A stretch of DNA of 64,000 nucleotides from Ptychodera flava. Taxonomy: Eukaryota > Hemichordata > Enteropneusta > Ptychoderidae. The notes under the pieces were generated by a model. That model did not search any database. It had not been told where the DNA came from and worked only from the letters and a program-made list of their open reading frames with translations. Shown here in pieces: positions 1 through 12,549 of this stretch. Position 1 is the first letter of the stretch. The number at the start of each line of letters is the position of its first letter. The DNA lies in NCBI RefSeq assembly GCF_041260155.1, contig NC_091941.1:26885247-26949246 (forward strand), in the 5' to 3' direction. A program made the position numbers and the translations under genes.

Positions 1-727
1 TTTGGTGGTTGTTGTTGTTTGTATTGTTTTTTATGTTTATGGTTTAAAACCGATCTTACTGACCAAAAGATCAATATTTGGGTGGGAAATTAACAAATCA
101 TTAAAGTATTCATGTATCTGCTGATAGGAATGGTAATGTATTGGTGCAGTTTGCGGAGCTGTCTGAAGGTTGGGCAGGTACGAAAGTTTTGCCAGCTTGG
201 GACACACACACGGAGAAAAAATTGCAAATCATAGACACCACCTGTACATTATCATTTCAAGATAGGCGAGCCACTTTTGATATTTGTTACTGTTGCATAT
301 GCAGACTTTTAAACAACAACACATCTTGAAATTTTAAACAATCTGATATACTGTATTTTGCATTGGCCTGGAAAATTACAGCACCATGGACGTATACAAG
401 ACAATGAGAATTCTTGAGATTGTTTATGTAAATGCTAAAAGGGTGATAAAGTGTTGACTCTTTGGGTATACATAAGGATACTAGAACCCAGTCGGAAAAA
501 AGGTGTCAAATGCTATACCCTCTGTTTCAGAAATTTGTTAACTGGAGACACACGAAACCGAGACGAGGTGCCAATGACTGACTGAGTCATGCTTTGCAAA
601 AATGCTATCGTACCTTCTTATCAGCAATTCAGTTTCAAAAATCTACATAGTGCGACACTTTTTCTCTTTCTGGCCTTTGTGTCGTGAGTCGGGTTCGTAC
701 AGGGCTTTACACAGTGAGTATACTTAA
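1..727. other. Non-coding flank, no gene seen
   Basis: Low-complexity GT/AT-rich start followed by unremarkable sequence. Open frames are short and show no family resemblance, splice context or repeat structure. Confidence 0.5.
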
Positions 728-1634
728 CCACAGTCCCTCGTGGGCTATTCAGCTCTGGGACTATTCGCCCCATAGACGAGTGTACAGAAGCGAGAAACGA
801 CCAAAGTCTGGAAACAGAATGGCTATAAAAACCACGCCATGTCACATTCCGTGTCCGATTCCACTGTGAAAATTAGCAAGTTCATCTCTCATGTAACAGT
901 CGATAGTTCTCTATCATTCTCAAAATTCATACCTGGTACTTAATTAGCTTCAACAACGCTCGTTTCGTGTGATTTTCGGCCGAATGCGACGGACTCATCG
1001 TCAAAACATAAGCGTGAACAACATTCCGGGCACCTCTTGGGTACCTCCGCTTTACTGACGTTGGCGCCGCCTACCCATGAGGGATGAACTGGAATGTTGC
1101 TCAGTGCTCACGCTTATGTGTTGGCGAGGTGTCTCTCGAAGTCGGCCGAAAATCACACGAAATAAACATTTTGTAAGCAGGATGAAGTATCAGGTATGAA
1201 ATTTCGTGTGATTTTATGCCGAGTTCAGAAGACACCTCGCCAAAACATAAGGCATGAACAACCTGCAGTCACCCCTCATGGGTACGCGGCGCTAATGTCA
1301 GTAAAATGGAGGTGCCCAACGTCCACTGTGAGGTGACCGGAATGTTGCTCATGCTTATGTTTTAGCGATGTGTCCGTGGAAATCGGCCGAAAATCACACG
1401 AAACGAGCGTTTTTGAAGCAAATTAAGTACCAGGTATGAATTTTGAGAATGATAGGGAACGGTCGACGGTTACATGATAGATGAACTTACTACTTTTCAC
1501 GGTAAGATGACATGGTGGCACAATCCCTATACGAAATAGCCATTTCATTTCCTGACCTGGGTTGTTTCTCGCTTGTGTACACTCGTCTATGGGGCGAATA
1601 GTCCCACAGCTGAATAGTCCACGAGGGACTGTGG
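728..1634. mobile_element. Long foldback element (907 bp) with inverted arms of ~450 bp
   Basis: The left end starts CCACAGTCCCTCGTGG and the right end is its near-perfect reverse complement (CCACGAGGGACTGTGG, ending at 1634). The arms stay alignable towards a centre near 1185: the block with GGGGCGAATAGTCCCA pairs left and right, and sub-blocks with TCGTGTGATTTTCGGCCGA recur on both sides. Internal sub-repeats carry GTTGCTCATGCTTATG-like tracts. No transposase is seen, so this is a non-autonomous foldback/MITE-like element. No convincing target duplication was found, so the superfamily is open. Confidence 0.75.
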
Positions 1635-1734
1635 TCCAGAGCTTTGAGATCTCTGCTACTACTGCTGGGCATAACAGCATCCTTCCCTGTGCGTGGAGTA
1701 GCGCCCGATGCTAACTCAACAAAATCACACAAAA

Positions 1735-3640
1735 CACTGGCTTAAATGACTTCTCTTCCAATCAGAAGCTACGTTTGCACACGAACAAAACCTTAAGCCA
1801 ATGACATACAATATCTTGCTCATTATGATTGCCCAATCTGCATATTAATATCCCTACTGAATATCATCTTCATACTAATACTGCCAAGTTGGCAAAAACA
1901 ACTGTCAGAAGAAGTGATAAATTACTACACACTCTAAGACAAAGAGACGCATTGGAATGCAGTCCAGTCATGTCATTGATATGTCTACTGACCTTTTAAG
2001 TGCATGTACCAAGGACAGTACGCAACTCGCTACTATAATTAAACGTAAACACAACAATTAACAGGCACTTAACTAATTAAGAAACCATAACAAAGACGAT
2101 TACACATCCAGAAACGTCACAAATAGCATAAGATTAGTTTAAGTTGATCTCTCCCTAATGAAACCGTTTGTGGATAGGAAATATGCAGTAACGTGGCTAA
2201 AGAAATGATCAAAAATTACTTTTTCGTAGACTTTACTGAGCAGTGAAAGAAGGGAAACTACTTGTCTACAATTGGCTACATCACATTACACTACTTTTAA
2301 AAGCCACTTTAGAACCACGTTATCTTGAAGAGAACTAAAGATAATTGACCATGGTTGGCAAGTTGGTCTGAATACTTTTATGTTATCAGGACTCATGTAC
2401 CTATAGGTCTATCGGTGCAAGTCATTCAAGATGTCCGAGAATAATATTTAGAACATCTGTACACGGATACTAACATTACACGTCGTTGATGACATCAAAA
2501 AGCAGGAAAATTTCAATATAACCGTCTTTATCGAAAACTGACTAAAATAATATATCAAATAAATCCGCAATATTCTTAGGGTTACACTGAAACATCATAC
2601 AGCGGATAGAATTGAGGACTGATTTCGTTTTATTTGTTTATATTTTGTGGCCCAGAAGCGTTTAATGCTACTGTGTATACCAAACTCAGTATCAGAATTA
2701 TTATCTTGGCATTTGCTCCAGCTGCATGAGCTTCAGTAAATTTAGAATAAGAATTAACCCGAAGAACAAATAATGTCATTATTGAACCGAACTGATCTCC
2801 TGTCTATGATCAAACCAATGAGGAAACTTTTACTTGCCTGCATTACCCCTTTGAATACAGTGAATGACAGATCAATACTCCCATCAATACCATCTTTGTC
2901 TTCTTTACTACACCATAGCATTATATAAGCGTTTGATTGACACGGCTTAAATTTACTATGCATTACTTAAATAAAACTCTCTTCGATCATAGTGGAACAC
3001 TTGCAACACAAGTTACAAACGGTTCACGCACTGCATGCAGCCTTATGAAAGGGTTAATCAATTGATCAACACATTTTACGGTTTTGTGATACAGATAACG
3101 TCTGAATTTTTTTATCACAGATGACGTCCTGGACAAACTGCAAGACGACCATGATATTTATTTTACGGAAAATAAAATCTCCAGAGTGAAGAATAACATC
3201 CTGTCATGCTGGCATTCTCACATTATTCATTATTTCATTTTGTCAGTGCATCATTTCAATGAATTCATTCTCATGCATCTCATCGCGTAGAAGGCATTCT
3301 ACGCCATACAATGCGCAATGATATAGAAGCATTTACCGTGCCAGAAGTCTTGCTGCCTGAACCCGCTTAGCCTGAAGATAGCATTTGCATGTTCGTCGAG
3401 TATAATTTGAGTGCTCTCCGTTCAGTAAACATCACAACACCGTGAAAATACAACTATACAGTAACCTAGTTACTGTGCCAAAGGTCTTGCTGCCTGCTGC
3501 CGATGAGATTTCTGCGATGGTGCATTTAGTAGTGGTATCACAATCTGAAAAATATAACGGTAAAGCAGCATTTAGGGGTGGATGCATTGATATACTTGAG
3601 GTCTGGAAGTTTTTAGTCCCCACGAACACCGTCCGGAGGG
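1735..3640. other. Intergenic sequence, no gene seen
   Basis: AT-rich unique-looking sequence without exon-like frames. The only feature noticed is a short direct repeat (GTCTTGCTGCCTG near 3345 and 3483). Confidence 0.45.
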
Positions 3641-3659
3641 GGCTTATAGATTTGGTCAT

Positions 3660-5765
3660 GTCCGTGCGTGCGTGCGTCTGTCCGTCCGTTCATGCTGATA
3701 TCTCAGAGATGCCTGGAGCGATTTCATTCAAACTTGGTACTAGCATTACTTCATATGTTATACAGATGCACGTCGATTTGTTTTGTGATACGATCCAATA
3801 TGGCCGCCAGGCAGCCATGTTATTACGATTTTTTCATGTACAGCACTATAACTCAGACATGTTTCAACCAATTTTATTCAAAGTTGGTACAAGGACATTG
3901 ACCAATGTCATAGATATGCACATCAATTTGTTTTGTGATACGATGCGATGTGGCTGCCGTGCGGCCATTTTGTTACGACTTTTTCATGTACAGAGCCATA
4001 ACTCAGGCATATCTCAACCGATTTTATTCAAAGTTGGTACAAGGACATTGACAAATGTCATACATATGCACGTCGATTTGTTTTGTGATACGATCCAATA
4101 TGGCCGCCAGGCGGCCATTTTTTTACGATTTTTTCATGTAGAGAGCCATAACTCAGACATGTTTCAACCGATTTTATTTAAAGTTGGTACAAGGACATTG
4201 ACCAATGTCATAGATATGCACATCAATTTGTTTTGTGATACGATGCATATTGCTGCCTTGCGGCCATTTTGTTATGACTTTTTCATGTACAGAGCCATAA
4301 CTCAGGCATATCTCAACTGATTTTATTCAAAGTTGGCACAAGGACATTGACGCATGCCATACATATGCACGTCAATTTGTTTTGTGATACGATGCAATAT
4401 GGCTGCCGTGCGGCCATTTTGTTACGACTTTTTCATGTACAGAGCCATAACTCAGGCATATCTCAACTGATTTTATTCAAAGTTGGTACAAGGACATTGA
4501 CGCATGCCATACATATGCACGTTGATTTGTTTTGTGATACGATCAAATATGGCGCCAGGCGGCCATTTTTTTACGATTTTTTTCATGTATAGCGCCATAA
4601 CTCAGACATGTTTCAACCGATTTTATTTAAAGTTGGTACTAGGACATTGACCAATGTCATAGATATGCACATCAATTTGTTTTGTGATACGATGCAATAT
4701 TGCTGCCGTGCGGCCATTTTGTTATGACTTTTTCATGTACAGAGCCAAACTCAGGCATATCTCAAATGATTTTATTCAAAGTTGGTACAAGGACATTGAC
4801 GCCTGCCAGCACGTCAATTTGTTTTGTGATACGATGCAATATGGCTGACATGCGGCCATTTTGTTACGACCTTTTCATGTACAGAGCCATAACTCAGGCA
4901 TATCTCAACTGATTTTATTCAAAGTTGGTACAAGGACATTGACGCATGCCATACATATGCACGTCGATTTGTTTTGTGATACGATCAAATATGGCGCCAG
5001 GCGGCCATTTTTTACGATTTTTTTCATGTATAGCGCCATAACTCAGGCATATCTCAACTGATTTTATTCAAAGTTGGTACAAGGACATTGACCAATGTCA
5101 TAGATATGCACATCAATTTGTTTTGTGATACGATGCAATATGGCTGCCGTGCGGCCATTTTGTTACGACTTTTTCATGTACAGAGCCATAACTCAGGCAT
5201 ATCTCAACCGATTTTATTCAAAGTTGGTACAAGGACATTGACCTATGCCATACATATGCACGTCTATTTGTTTTGTGATACAATCCAATATCACAGGCTC
5301 TTGACTCAAAGCAGGCGAACCGCTAGCCGTCATTGATTTTTATTGTATCAGTGACGGCTAGCGGTTCGCCTGCATTGAGTCAAGAGCCTGTGTCCAATAT
5401 GGCTGCTGTGCGGCCATTTTATTAAGATTTTTCATGTACAGAAAATAACTCAAACATGTTTCAACCGATTTAATCAAAGTTGGTACAAGGACATGACCAA
5501 TATCATAGATATGCATATCAATTTGTTTTATGATACGATCTAATATGGCCGCCGTGTGGCCATTTTTTACGTTTTTTTTCATGTCCGGAACCATAACTCA
5601 GACATACATGTATCAAGCGAATTTAATCAAAGTTGGTACAAGGAGATTGACTGCGTGTTGATTCTTAAACAGTCAGATCAAATATTGCTGCGTCTGCGTG
5701 GCAGGAATTTCGTTTCGATTTTCTCCTGTACAGAGCCATATCGGCACCAATCTCCAATAAATGTT
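3660..5765. repeat. 150-bp tandem satellite, about 13 units, with trimeric higher-order pattern
   Basis: The landmark TTGTTTTGTGATACGAT recurs at about 3777, 3927, 4077, 4227, 4376, 4526, 4676, 4816, 4968, 5118 and 5268, and in degenerate form near 5522, giving a 150-bp period. Each unit holds a short hairpin around the GGCCGCC/GGCGGCC block, and the phrase CATAACTCAGRCATRTYTCA. Units come as type a (GATCMAATATGG, CGTCGATTTG) and type b (GATGCAATATGG, CATCAATTTG or CGTCAATTTG). From about 4077 the order is a-b1-b2-a-b1-b2-a-b1, a ~450-bp higher-order repeat. Because 150 is divisible by three, an open frame runs through several units. I do not regard it as a gene. Confidence 0.9.
5292..5392. 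mobile_element. 101-bp palindromic MITE inserted in the satellite, 8-bp target duplication
   Basis: Two ~41-bp arms (CACAGGCTCTTGACTC... and its reverse complement ...GAGTCAAGAGCCTGTG) flank a ~19-bp AT-rich loop. The satellite motif TCCAATAT is present on both sides (5284-5291 and 5393-5400), and the satellite resumes exactly after it, so this is a precise insertion. An 8-bp duplication is typical of hAT-superfamily elements, but the ends do not prove that assignment. Confidence 0.88.
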
Positions 5766-5769
5766 TGCT

Positions 5770-7030
5770 GAACTCTTTTTCTACTATTTTGAAACAAAAC
5801 ATTTGCTATACAATTTCACAAGGGTTAGATAAGGGCAAAATCATTCGCCCTCAAATAAACCAACCTAATTAAATGTCTTAATATGCTTATTTCCTTATTA
5901 CTTTTGTCTTTCAAAACAGGCCCATTTATTTCTTAATTAAATCTGGATTCCAAAATTAATGGTTACACTGAATTTGAATCCATGTATCACAAAGTGTACA
6001 TTTTAAAACTTTAAAAATCCTAAACATTTCTGCAGCATGTATAGGCACTGACGAAGGGGTGTTCAAAATTTTTCCAAATAAAAACTGCGGTTTTTCAATA
6101 GAATTTTTCACAACTAGGATTATTCATTGTCCGCCTCTGTTGACAAGCTAAATATAGGAAATCATTTTGCGAATATAATTTTGAGTCTTTATGAAAACTA
6201 CATGTTTAAAACACTCTAAAATGGCCGCCAACTTTGTGCTGCTGTACATTTATTTTCCGATACATTTTTTTTTGTTATGTCATAGACAGGAGAAGCGAGC
6301 TTCTATAGTCTATGTTTAATGTTAAGTATAAAGAAAAACATCTCAACCAAAAGAAAATAGTTGTAAGGCACGCGCGCGGAAAACCCCCTGAGAGGGAAAT
6401 CAAAAGTCCGTTGCAAATATTGGCCAAGTTAAAAAAAAATGATTCCAAGTGAAACAGTGAGAAAAAAATAAAGCTCCCCAGTCACCATCCAGACCCCTAC
6501 CCTTAAAAATCAGGATATCAAATACCAACCGTGTCAAATGTCTTCAGTACTGGCAGCTACCCGCGGAAAACAGTATTGCCACGGGTGAAGCATCGTCCGC
6601 TCGCACGGTCCGTTACTTCGACTACATTCTCCATTGATTTCGGGGAGCATCCAGCTGCCCAAACAAGCGAAGATGCGGTTTCCATTATGTTTTGATTTGG
6701 GTACAAAATTCAAAAAATCCCTGGCCTTCAACATTTGATAGAGAATATCAAGGTAACTGGTTTCAGAAATGTCACCGTAGTGCCGAGTTGACGCGAGGTG
6801 TTGAATTCATGTTGTGCCCGGTTTTCCTGACAACGAGCCACCAGGCAAGTCAACAGTTGTGTTATTTGTCATTGCCAGATGTCACAAACACAAATTACTA
6901 GACGTCGCTAGGTGCTTTTGGATTTAGGATTCATTATTTACGGCCTGGGGGTCGGAGGAATGTGAGGGTGTCACTCAAAATATTGAAAAATTCAAGGGGG
7001 TTACTCAAAATGTAGAGGGGGCTAACTCAA
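5770..7030. other. Intergenic sequence, no gene seen
   Basis: AT-rich sequence with isolated fragments resembling the neighbouring satellite (for example AAAATGGCCGCC near 6220). No exon-like frame was recognised. Confidence 0.45.
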
Positions 7031-7039
7031 GTTTTTGTG

Positions 7040-7800
7040 CGAAATAAACTGAAACACTTCTCAGATTGCACCATTGCACTCATCAATTTCTCAAAATTTT
7101 CGATGCGAGAGGGGGGTACCCCCTCTCAAGCTCTCCCCGTGGGGTGTCCTACAGTTTTACTAGTAAAAGACAAATTGAAAAACAACTCTGAGATATCACC
7201 AGACTGCGCCATTGCACACATCAATTTCTCAAATTTCTAACAGGATCTAGAGGTCCTGGGATCTAGGACAAGACTGAACTGTTGTGAATTCATCCTTTAT
7301 TATAATTGACTTCAGTTTAATAACCATTTTGACAACTAACCATACTGTAAAGGGGTTTTCATTAGAAGCTGGCGGCTGGAGAAATAACACAATAAGGTCA
7401 CAAATTTTTCTTCAATCTCTGGCAAACTGAGAACTGTTTTTCACAAAATATATTTTCATTGTTTGGTTGTTGAATATTTTGACTCAAACGCTGACCATGC
7501 AAAGAATGTTATAAAAATATCAGTGTTCAATGTCATTTTCAAACAATTTTATCGAGTGCAAAATAAATTGAAACACCTCTCAGATTGGAATATTACACAC
7601 ATAAATTTCTCAAAATTTTAAATACGAGAGGGGAGATCCCCCTCTCGTGCTCTCTCCCCTTCGGATGTTTTAATAGTTTAGAAAAAAAAATAAAAACACC
7701 TCTCAGATTGCACCAGACTGCAGCATTGCACACATCAATTTCTCAAATATCCCATGCAAGATAGGGACAGCCCCCTCTGACGCCTTCCCCTCAGCATTTC
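7040..7800. repeat. Degenerate dispersed repeat, four partial copies
   Basis: Copies near 7040-7165, 7170-7240, 7558-7690 and 7692-7800 share the order: CTCAGATTGCACCA, CATCAATTTCTCAAA, then a CCCCTCTC/GAGAGGGG hairpin. They are spaced irregularly, so this is a cluster of related decayed copies and not a clean tandem array. Confidence 0.6.
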
Positions 7801-8399
7801 ACATGGTCTCCCCGTGTACTTTCAAATTCTACCCTGTGAGACATCCTAGTGAAAACCCTGTCATGATACACATCCAAATTAACAATATTACATGGTTAGA
7901 TAATGGTTATAGCGTGTGAGCTTTTGTATCTCTATTTTGTTGTCACTTTATGCTGTATTTTTGTAAATTTTACAAATACGAGTATTGGTATTTAACTTTT
8001 CCGAGTGGGGTTGGCAGGGGGTACTCGAAATTTTGGAGTTTCCGATGAAATTCCTCCGGACACCCCATGCCGTAAATAATGACAGCTCCCTTATCATATA
8101 CCCTGTACTGCTCATCCTCGTGTAAAACGCTCTGATGAATACGCTGCACAGGGGGACAGGGCGTTAATAGTTGTAGCAAGAGTAAAAAATTTTGTAGATT
8201 TATGAAATTTAATACTGTTGATAAAACTTTAATATTTCTGTCAATATCCAATACTCACTAAAATACCCTACTGCACTCGAATTCTGAATAACGATTAGTT
8301 TTCATGCCAAATTCACGTAGTTTTACTAGTACAGACCCTGGTATTAAAAGAGTTATGATTATGAATATACTTTTGTCATTATTGTATATATGTCTTGTA

Positions 8400-8600
8400 T
8401 ATCAAAGTCATGCACAGGAAGGGCGTGCTGAAAAATGTCTGATATATTAAAGTAATGCGCTCGAAGAGCATGCTGAAAAATATTGAACATACAGATATCT
8501 CTGATATATGTATGCCTGATATGTTAAAGTTGGGCGTGCTGAAAAATATGTCTGATTAATTAAAGTTACGCGCATGAAGGGCGCACCGAAAAATGCAACT
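8400..8600. repeat. Minisatellite, ~55-60-bp unit, about four copies
   Basis: The phrase GGGCGTGCTGAAAAATGTCTGATATATTAAAG recurs with drift (as GAGCATGCTGAAAAAT, GGGCGTGCTGAAAAAT and GGGCGCACCGAAAAAT). Unit length varies because of indels. Confidence 0.6.
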
Positions 8601-8689
8601 GAATGATGATATTTGAGGCTTACACGATGCATTTTAGGCGATGATGAGCCTGTGTCGAAATTCAAAAACACACTAATCCTCTCTATAGG

Positions 8690-9460
8690 GCATTTCAACG
8701 ACATAGTGACCCTCCTATCACCAAAGTCAAAAACAGGGTGAACCCCCATGAATCCACCGCCCCCCCAGGCCGAAGAAACTGACCAGTCCCTTATGTACTC
8801 TTGATTATTGATATTGGTGTACATGATTAGACTAGGGCGATTACATGGTCATGTGTGAGCAAGAAATTTGATTTTGGAATTTCACCAAAATGTTGATTCT
8901 CTATACTTTGTGGTCTGTGAGGAAACTTTGAATATTTTTTTATAATACAAAACTAGTTATTAAAAGCTGTGTTTTAAAAAAGTTTGACAATTGATATAAA
9001 TGTACGTGACGAGAATATTATATTTGAAAGAGCAGATCTGAAAAACAATATGATATTGGAATTTCACCCAGTGATTATTTGTAAAGTTCAAAACGGATTC
9101 TTTGAAAGTTCAAAGGTCAAATGGGAAATTATAAGTTAATTAAGATATTATTGATACGGACTGTGACATCTGGGGAGGGTCGCTATTTTTTTTATGCATA
9201 AAAATTCGGGTGGGTAACTCTTTTTCTGGCAAACACTTTTGAAGGGCCTAATTTTTCAGTCCAGGGCCATAGGTTGCGAAGGGTTACTGAATCAAATATG
9301 ATGATTTTCTTTGGAGGGGGTGTCAAATTTTACAATTAATGAATTGGGGGGTCAAATTTTAGAAATTTGATTTGAAGGGGGGTCGCTTTTTACATTTCAT
9401 TTGTCGCTCAAGTTCCACCGACCCTCCCCTCCCCTTAAAAAATGAATGCTCCCTAAGTAG
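8690..9460. repeat. Dispersed repeat family, copy 1
   Basis: Starts with a GGGTGAACCCCC/CCGCCCCCCAGG segment and CCGAAGAAACTGACCAGTCC (near 8770-8790). It continues with a core containing TTTGATTTTGGAATTTCACC and ends in GGGGGGTCAAATTTTA tracts and AATGAATGCTCCCTAA. The same modules recur at 14340-14920, with the core inverted relative to the flanking CTGACCAGTCCCT segment. A third core fragment lies near 22490-22530. No coding capacity seen; family unknown. Confidence 0.65.
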
Positions 9461-9622
9461 CAACAAGCCTGCCAATAAGCTTATATTACTCCTGATAATT
9501 GCCCAGCGCATGAAACAGACTCTAGAGTAACCATAACAAGTTCCACGCCTAGCAATACCTTTACCTTTGCCCTGCGGAAGAAGCATCGAGCACCATACGT
9601 TGCTTGAATTGACATCAAGCTA

Positions 9623-12419
9623 CACTGTAAAAATAGCGGACGCTAGACGCGTCTTTACGCGTTCAAAATGTAGATGTCGGTGTTCAAATTTGAACGCCAA
9701 GTGTTCATATTGTTAACGTTAGTGTTCATATTATTAACAGTGGTGTTCTAAAGCTGAACACGAAGTGTTAACAACCATCTCCTTCAAGTGTTCAAATACT
9801 TAGCATTACAGAAATTTTACAATACTGTAAAACAATTAACAATCTTTAGTGTTTTTTTACTTTACTATGGCTATATTAAATTTACTACTGCCTCGCTGTC
9901 CGGCAAACGTACACGGATTTTGATGTAACGAATTTGCCACAAAGTGAAAAATATCTCCGGTCTAAAATTGCTGAAAGCATGTTTTTTCGAAAAAAGGAAG
10001 TATACAAAATAATTTTACACGTTTATTACGGGTTGAAATTTTGAAATTTTGAAAAGAAAATCAGATAACCACCATGAACGTTTTAATTTTAACATCGGCG
10101 TGCAAGAGGCGTTCTACTCCTAAACACTAGGTGTTCAAGTTTGGTGCCTTTTCTTATCCCGTCATGCATCAAAACGGAAGTTGCGACATTTTTCTTGTAA
10201 ACGCACGCTGAAGTCGTGATCGTGCGGAAGCAAGACCAGAAAGGGTAAGTTTTCTCTCCAAAATAGTAAAAGGTGTTAAATTTTGAAGCACCTGTATTAT
10301 TATGCTTTGAAATTATTTGTATAGTACTTTGGAATAGTTAAAATACGAGAAGAAACCTTTTTTTCTTTCAGTGGCTGGTATACCATACACTAGGTGAATA
10401 TGCAGCGGTGTTTTGGGCCGTGGTTTATCGATCGCACTCGGGTCAAGGGTCATGCCGCTGCGTAATCACAGCTAACACATGTCTTTTGGTAATCACAATC
10501 GCATGTAAAACATTAGTTAAACATCGCAGAGTGTACACTCTATTGTTTCAGCATTTGAGAGTTGGCTTTTTCACTTTTCATCAGTTGATGACAAGAAGAA
10601 GCCAATATTTTGTAACAGTATCGAAAAGAGGCACTGTATACCAAAGTCACCTCTTTTCCTTAACCTAATAAGGCCACCTTGTCTTTTATTTAAAGTCTCA
10701 TGTCGCTATATTACCTATAATTGAATTATTTTCAGGATGTGAAAAGTTGGATTTACCTGGTTATCGAAGAGTTATTACAGAAGCTGACGGTACAGAAATT
10801 GACGATGATGAGTGTACAGGTAGCTGTCTGGAAACAAGCTTGAGAATCTCAGTTCATCTCTAGTGTAGATTTAAACTTTCGAGGGTCAGTAACTGAATTT
10901 TGATAAGTTTCTGTATTTTTGTTCTGAATTTATCTAAGCTTTGGTAGAACGCTATGATGAACTAAATGTTACTGGAGAATAAGCTTTCAAATACGTGTAG
11001 TCTCCCTTATCAGATGCAAGAATGGAATGAAGAATTAAAGCAGAAATCGACAGAAATTCAGAGTGAAAAATGTACACTCTGAATTTATGAATTTTATGAA
11101 ATTTTCACTCAGAATTTTCTGTCGCTTTCTGCTTCAATTCTTCTTTACACCCTTGCATCTGATGAAGGAGACTTCACGTCTACAAAGGCTTATGCTCCAA
11201 TTAAATTTAGTTGATCATAGCCTACCAAATCTTAGATTATTTTGTATTGCAGATCAACACGTTTTTTGTTCTCGATTTGTTACTGTTTTTAGCTTTTCTG
11301 TTAGCGACGCAGAGCTTATCTAATAGGTGAATGTGTGGTATCGTCCTCAAATTTTTACATCCAAGCTTTTTTAAAAAACGGCCAGTACAATTTCTTTAAT
11401 ATTTACCTTTATTTAAAGATATTACAAACAAACAAGCTTTTTCGTTTATGAATTACTTTGTTGGACAAGGAAATAGGTTTTACACTGCTAAGGACCCACT
11501 TTACCCACTTTCTAATGTTGTGCCTTACTGTGACAACTTGACATGTTGTGTTTACTTTAGTGTGGACAACTATGTAGCATGTGCATCAGAGAAGCCTTGG
11601 CTAACGTTTTTCCAAATTTACAATTGTCTATACAAAAGGAAATTTCTGTAAGAAACCGTCTTACAAAAATGGAGTATGCAATTCATACATATACGTGTTT
11701 TCAAAACAATAAGCCAAATTTTGAGCTTTTTCAAAACAGATATTTTTGTACGGTTTTACAACTATGAACATATGACGTAATCCACAATATTTAAGTAAAA
11801 CCTGTTTTGTCATTACTTTGTTCATGTCGTTTGAAAACAATCTACAGTGTGTTATTTGGATTTTCTTTTGTTAATGTTGTGATGAGGTGTTTACACCGTT
11901 GATGTTTTCCTCTGACAAACTTTACAAAGTGGCCATGTTTATTTGCCCATTTTATACTAAATTATTGTATTTTACGCAAGAATTTTTTTGTGTATTTTTA
12001 GAATAAAATAATTTTACTGAATATCAATGGTCTGCTTTGTTATTTCAAGGCTTGAACACCCCCTGAACGCCCAAAATGAAAGGTGTTCAACAAGTGCATA
12101 TCATGTGTTCTAGCCTTTAACACACTCATCGTTGAACGGCGTCCATGCGTTCAAAAAGTGTTACAGCCCTTTGAACGCGTAAATGCGTTCAATTTTTTGA
12201 ACACATTTCATGTGCAATGCGTGTTCAGTCATGGAACACTATGGTGTTCAATATATGTCTGATGAACACGTAATGTTCAAAATTCGAACACGTGTGTTAA
12301 AAAATTGAACGTTGGTTGAACACGTAGTGTTAAATTTCTGAACGTCTAGACGCGTTCAAAAAGTGTTACAAAAAGGCGTTTAATTGGTGTTCTATCCTTG
12401 AACACTTAACTTTACAGTG
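9623..12419 (+). mobile_element. DNA transposon copy A (2.8 kb), CACTGTAAA ends, TA target site
   Basis: The left end reads CACTGTAAAAATAG, and the right end is the inverted TTTACAGTG (ending 12419). Both ends are flanked by TA (9621-9622 and 12420-12421), consistent with a TA duplication. The subterminal 150-350 bp at each end are packed with GAACAC/GTGTTC and GTCTAGACGCGTTCAAAA motifs in both orientations. A second copy in opposite orientation lies at 16873-21437. No DDE transposase was recognised, so both look non-autonomous. The interior holds exon-like pieces (10200-10236 ending in GTAAGT, and 10736-10819). Superfamily unresolved: a TA site is used by Tc1/mariner-type and some other elements. 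Confidence 0.82.
10736..10819 (+). CDS. Exon-like CIDE-N-type fragment carried inside transposon copy A
   Basis: An 84-nt open segment sits between a good acceptor (TTATTTTCAG) and a donor-like GTAGCT, phase 1 on both sides. It encodes CEKLDLPGYRRVITEADGTE followed by IDDDECT. The pattern C..L.LP....V..EDGTxxDDD resembles the end of the CIDE-N (DFF/CAD regulatory) domain as I remember it, for example LVLAEDGTIVDDDD in DFF45; this is memory, not a search. Copy B has the same segment near 20318-20400, altered. Upstream in copy A an ETS-like CGGAAGT and a GTAAGT donor (10237) look like a host promoter and first exon. I infer a captured host gene piece. It could also be a chance frame. Confidence 0.4.
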
Positions 12420-12429
12420 TATTGTTTAT

Positions 12430-12458
12430 AAATATAATATATATATATATACATATAC

Positions 12459-12535
<77 letters not shown>
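12430..12535. repeat. (AT)n microsatellite
   Basis: Nearly uninterrupted AT dinucleotides, with a few CAT interruptions at the left. Confidence 0.95.
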
Positions 12536-12537
<2 letters not shown>

Positions 12538-12549
12538 CAGGTCATTCAT

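Noticed and set aside
3442-4320. 292-codon open frame with repeating FxxVQSHNSG..QPILFKVGTR blocks
   Set aside because: It is the translation of a 150-bp satellite (50 codons per unit), so the frame stays open by periodicity. Units elsewhere in the array are broken, and the non-repeat start shows no gene features.
8447-8824. 125-codon minus-strand open frame
   Set aside because: Spans the end of one dispersed repeat and a minisatellite; the corresponding frame is not kept in the second repeat copy.
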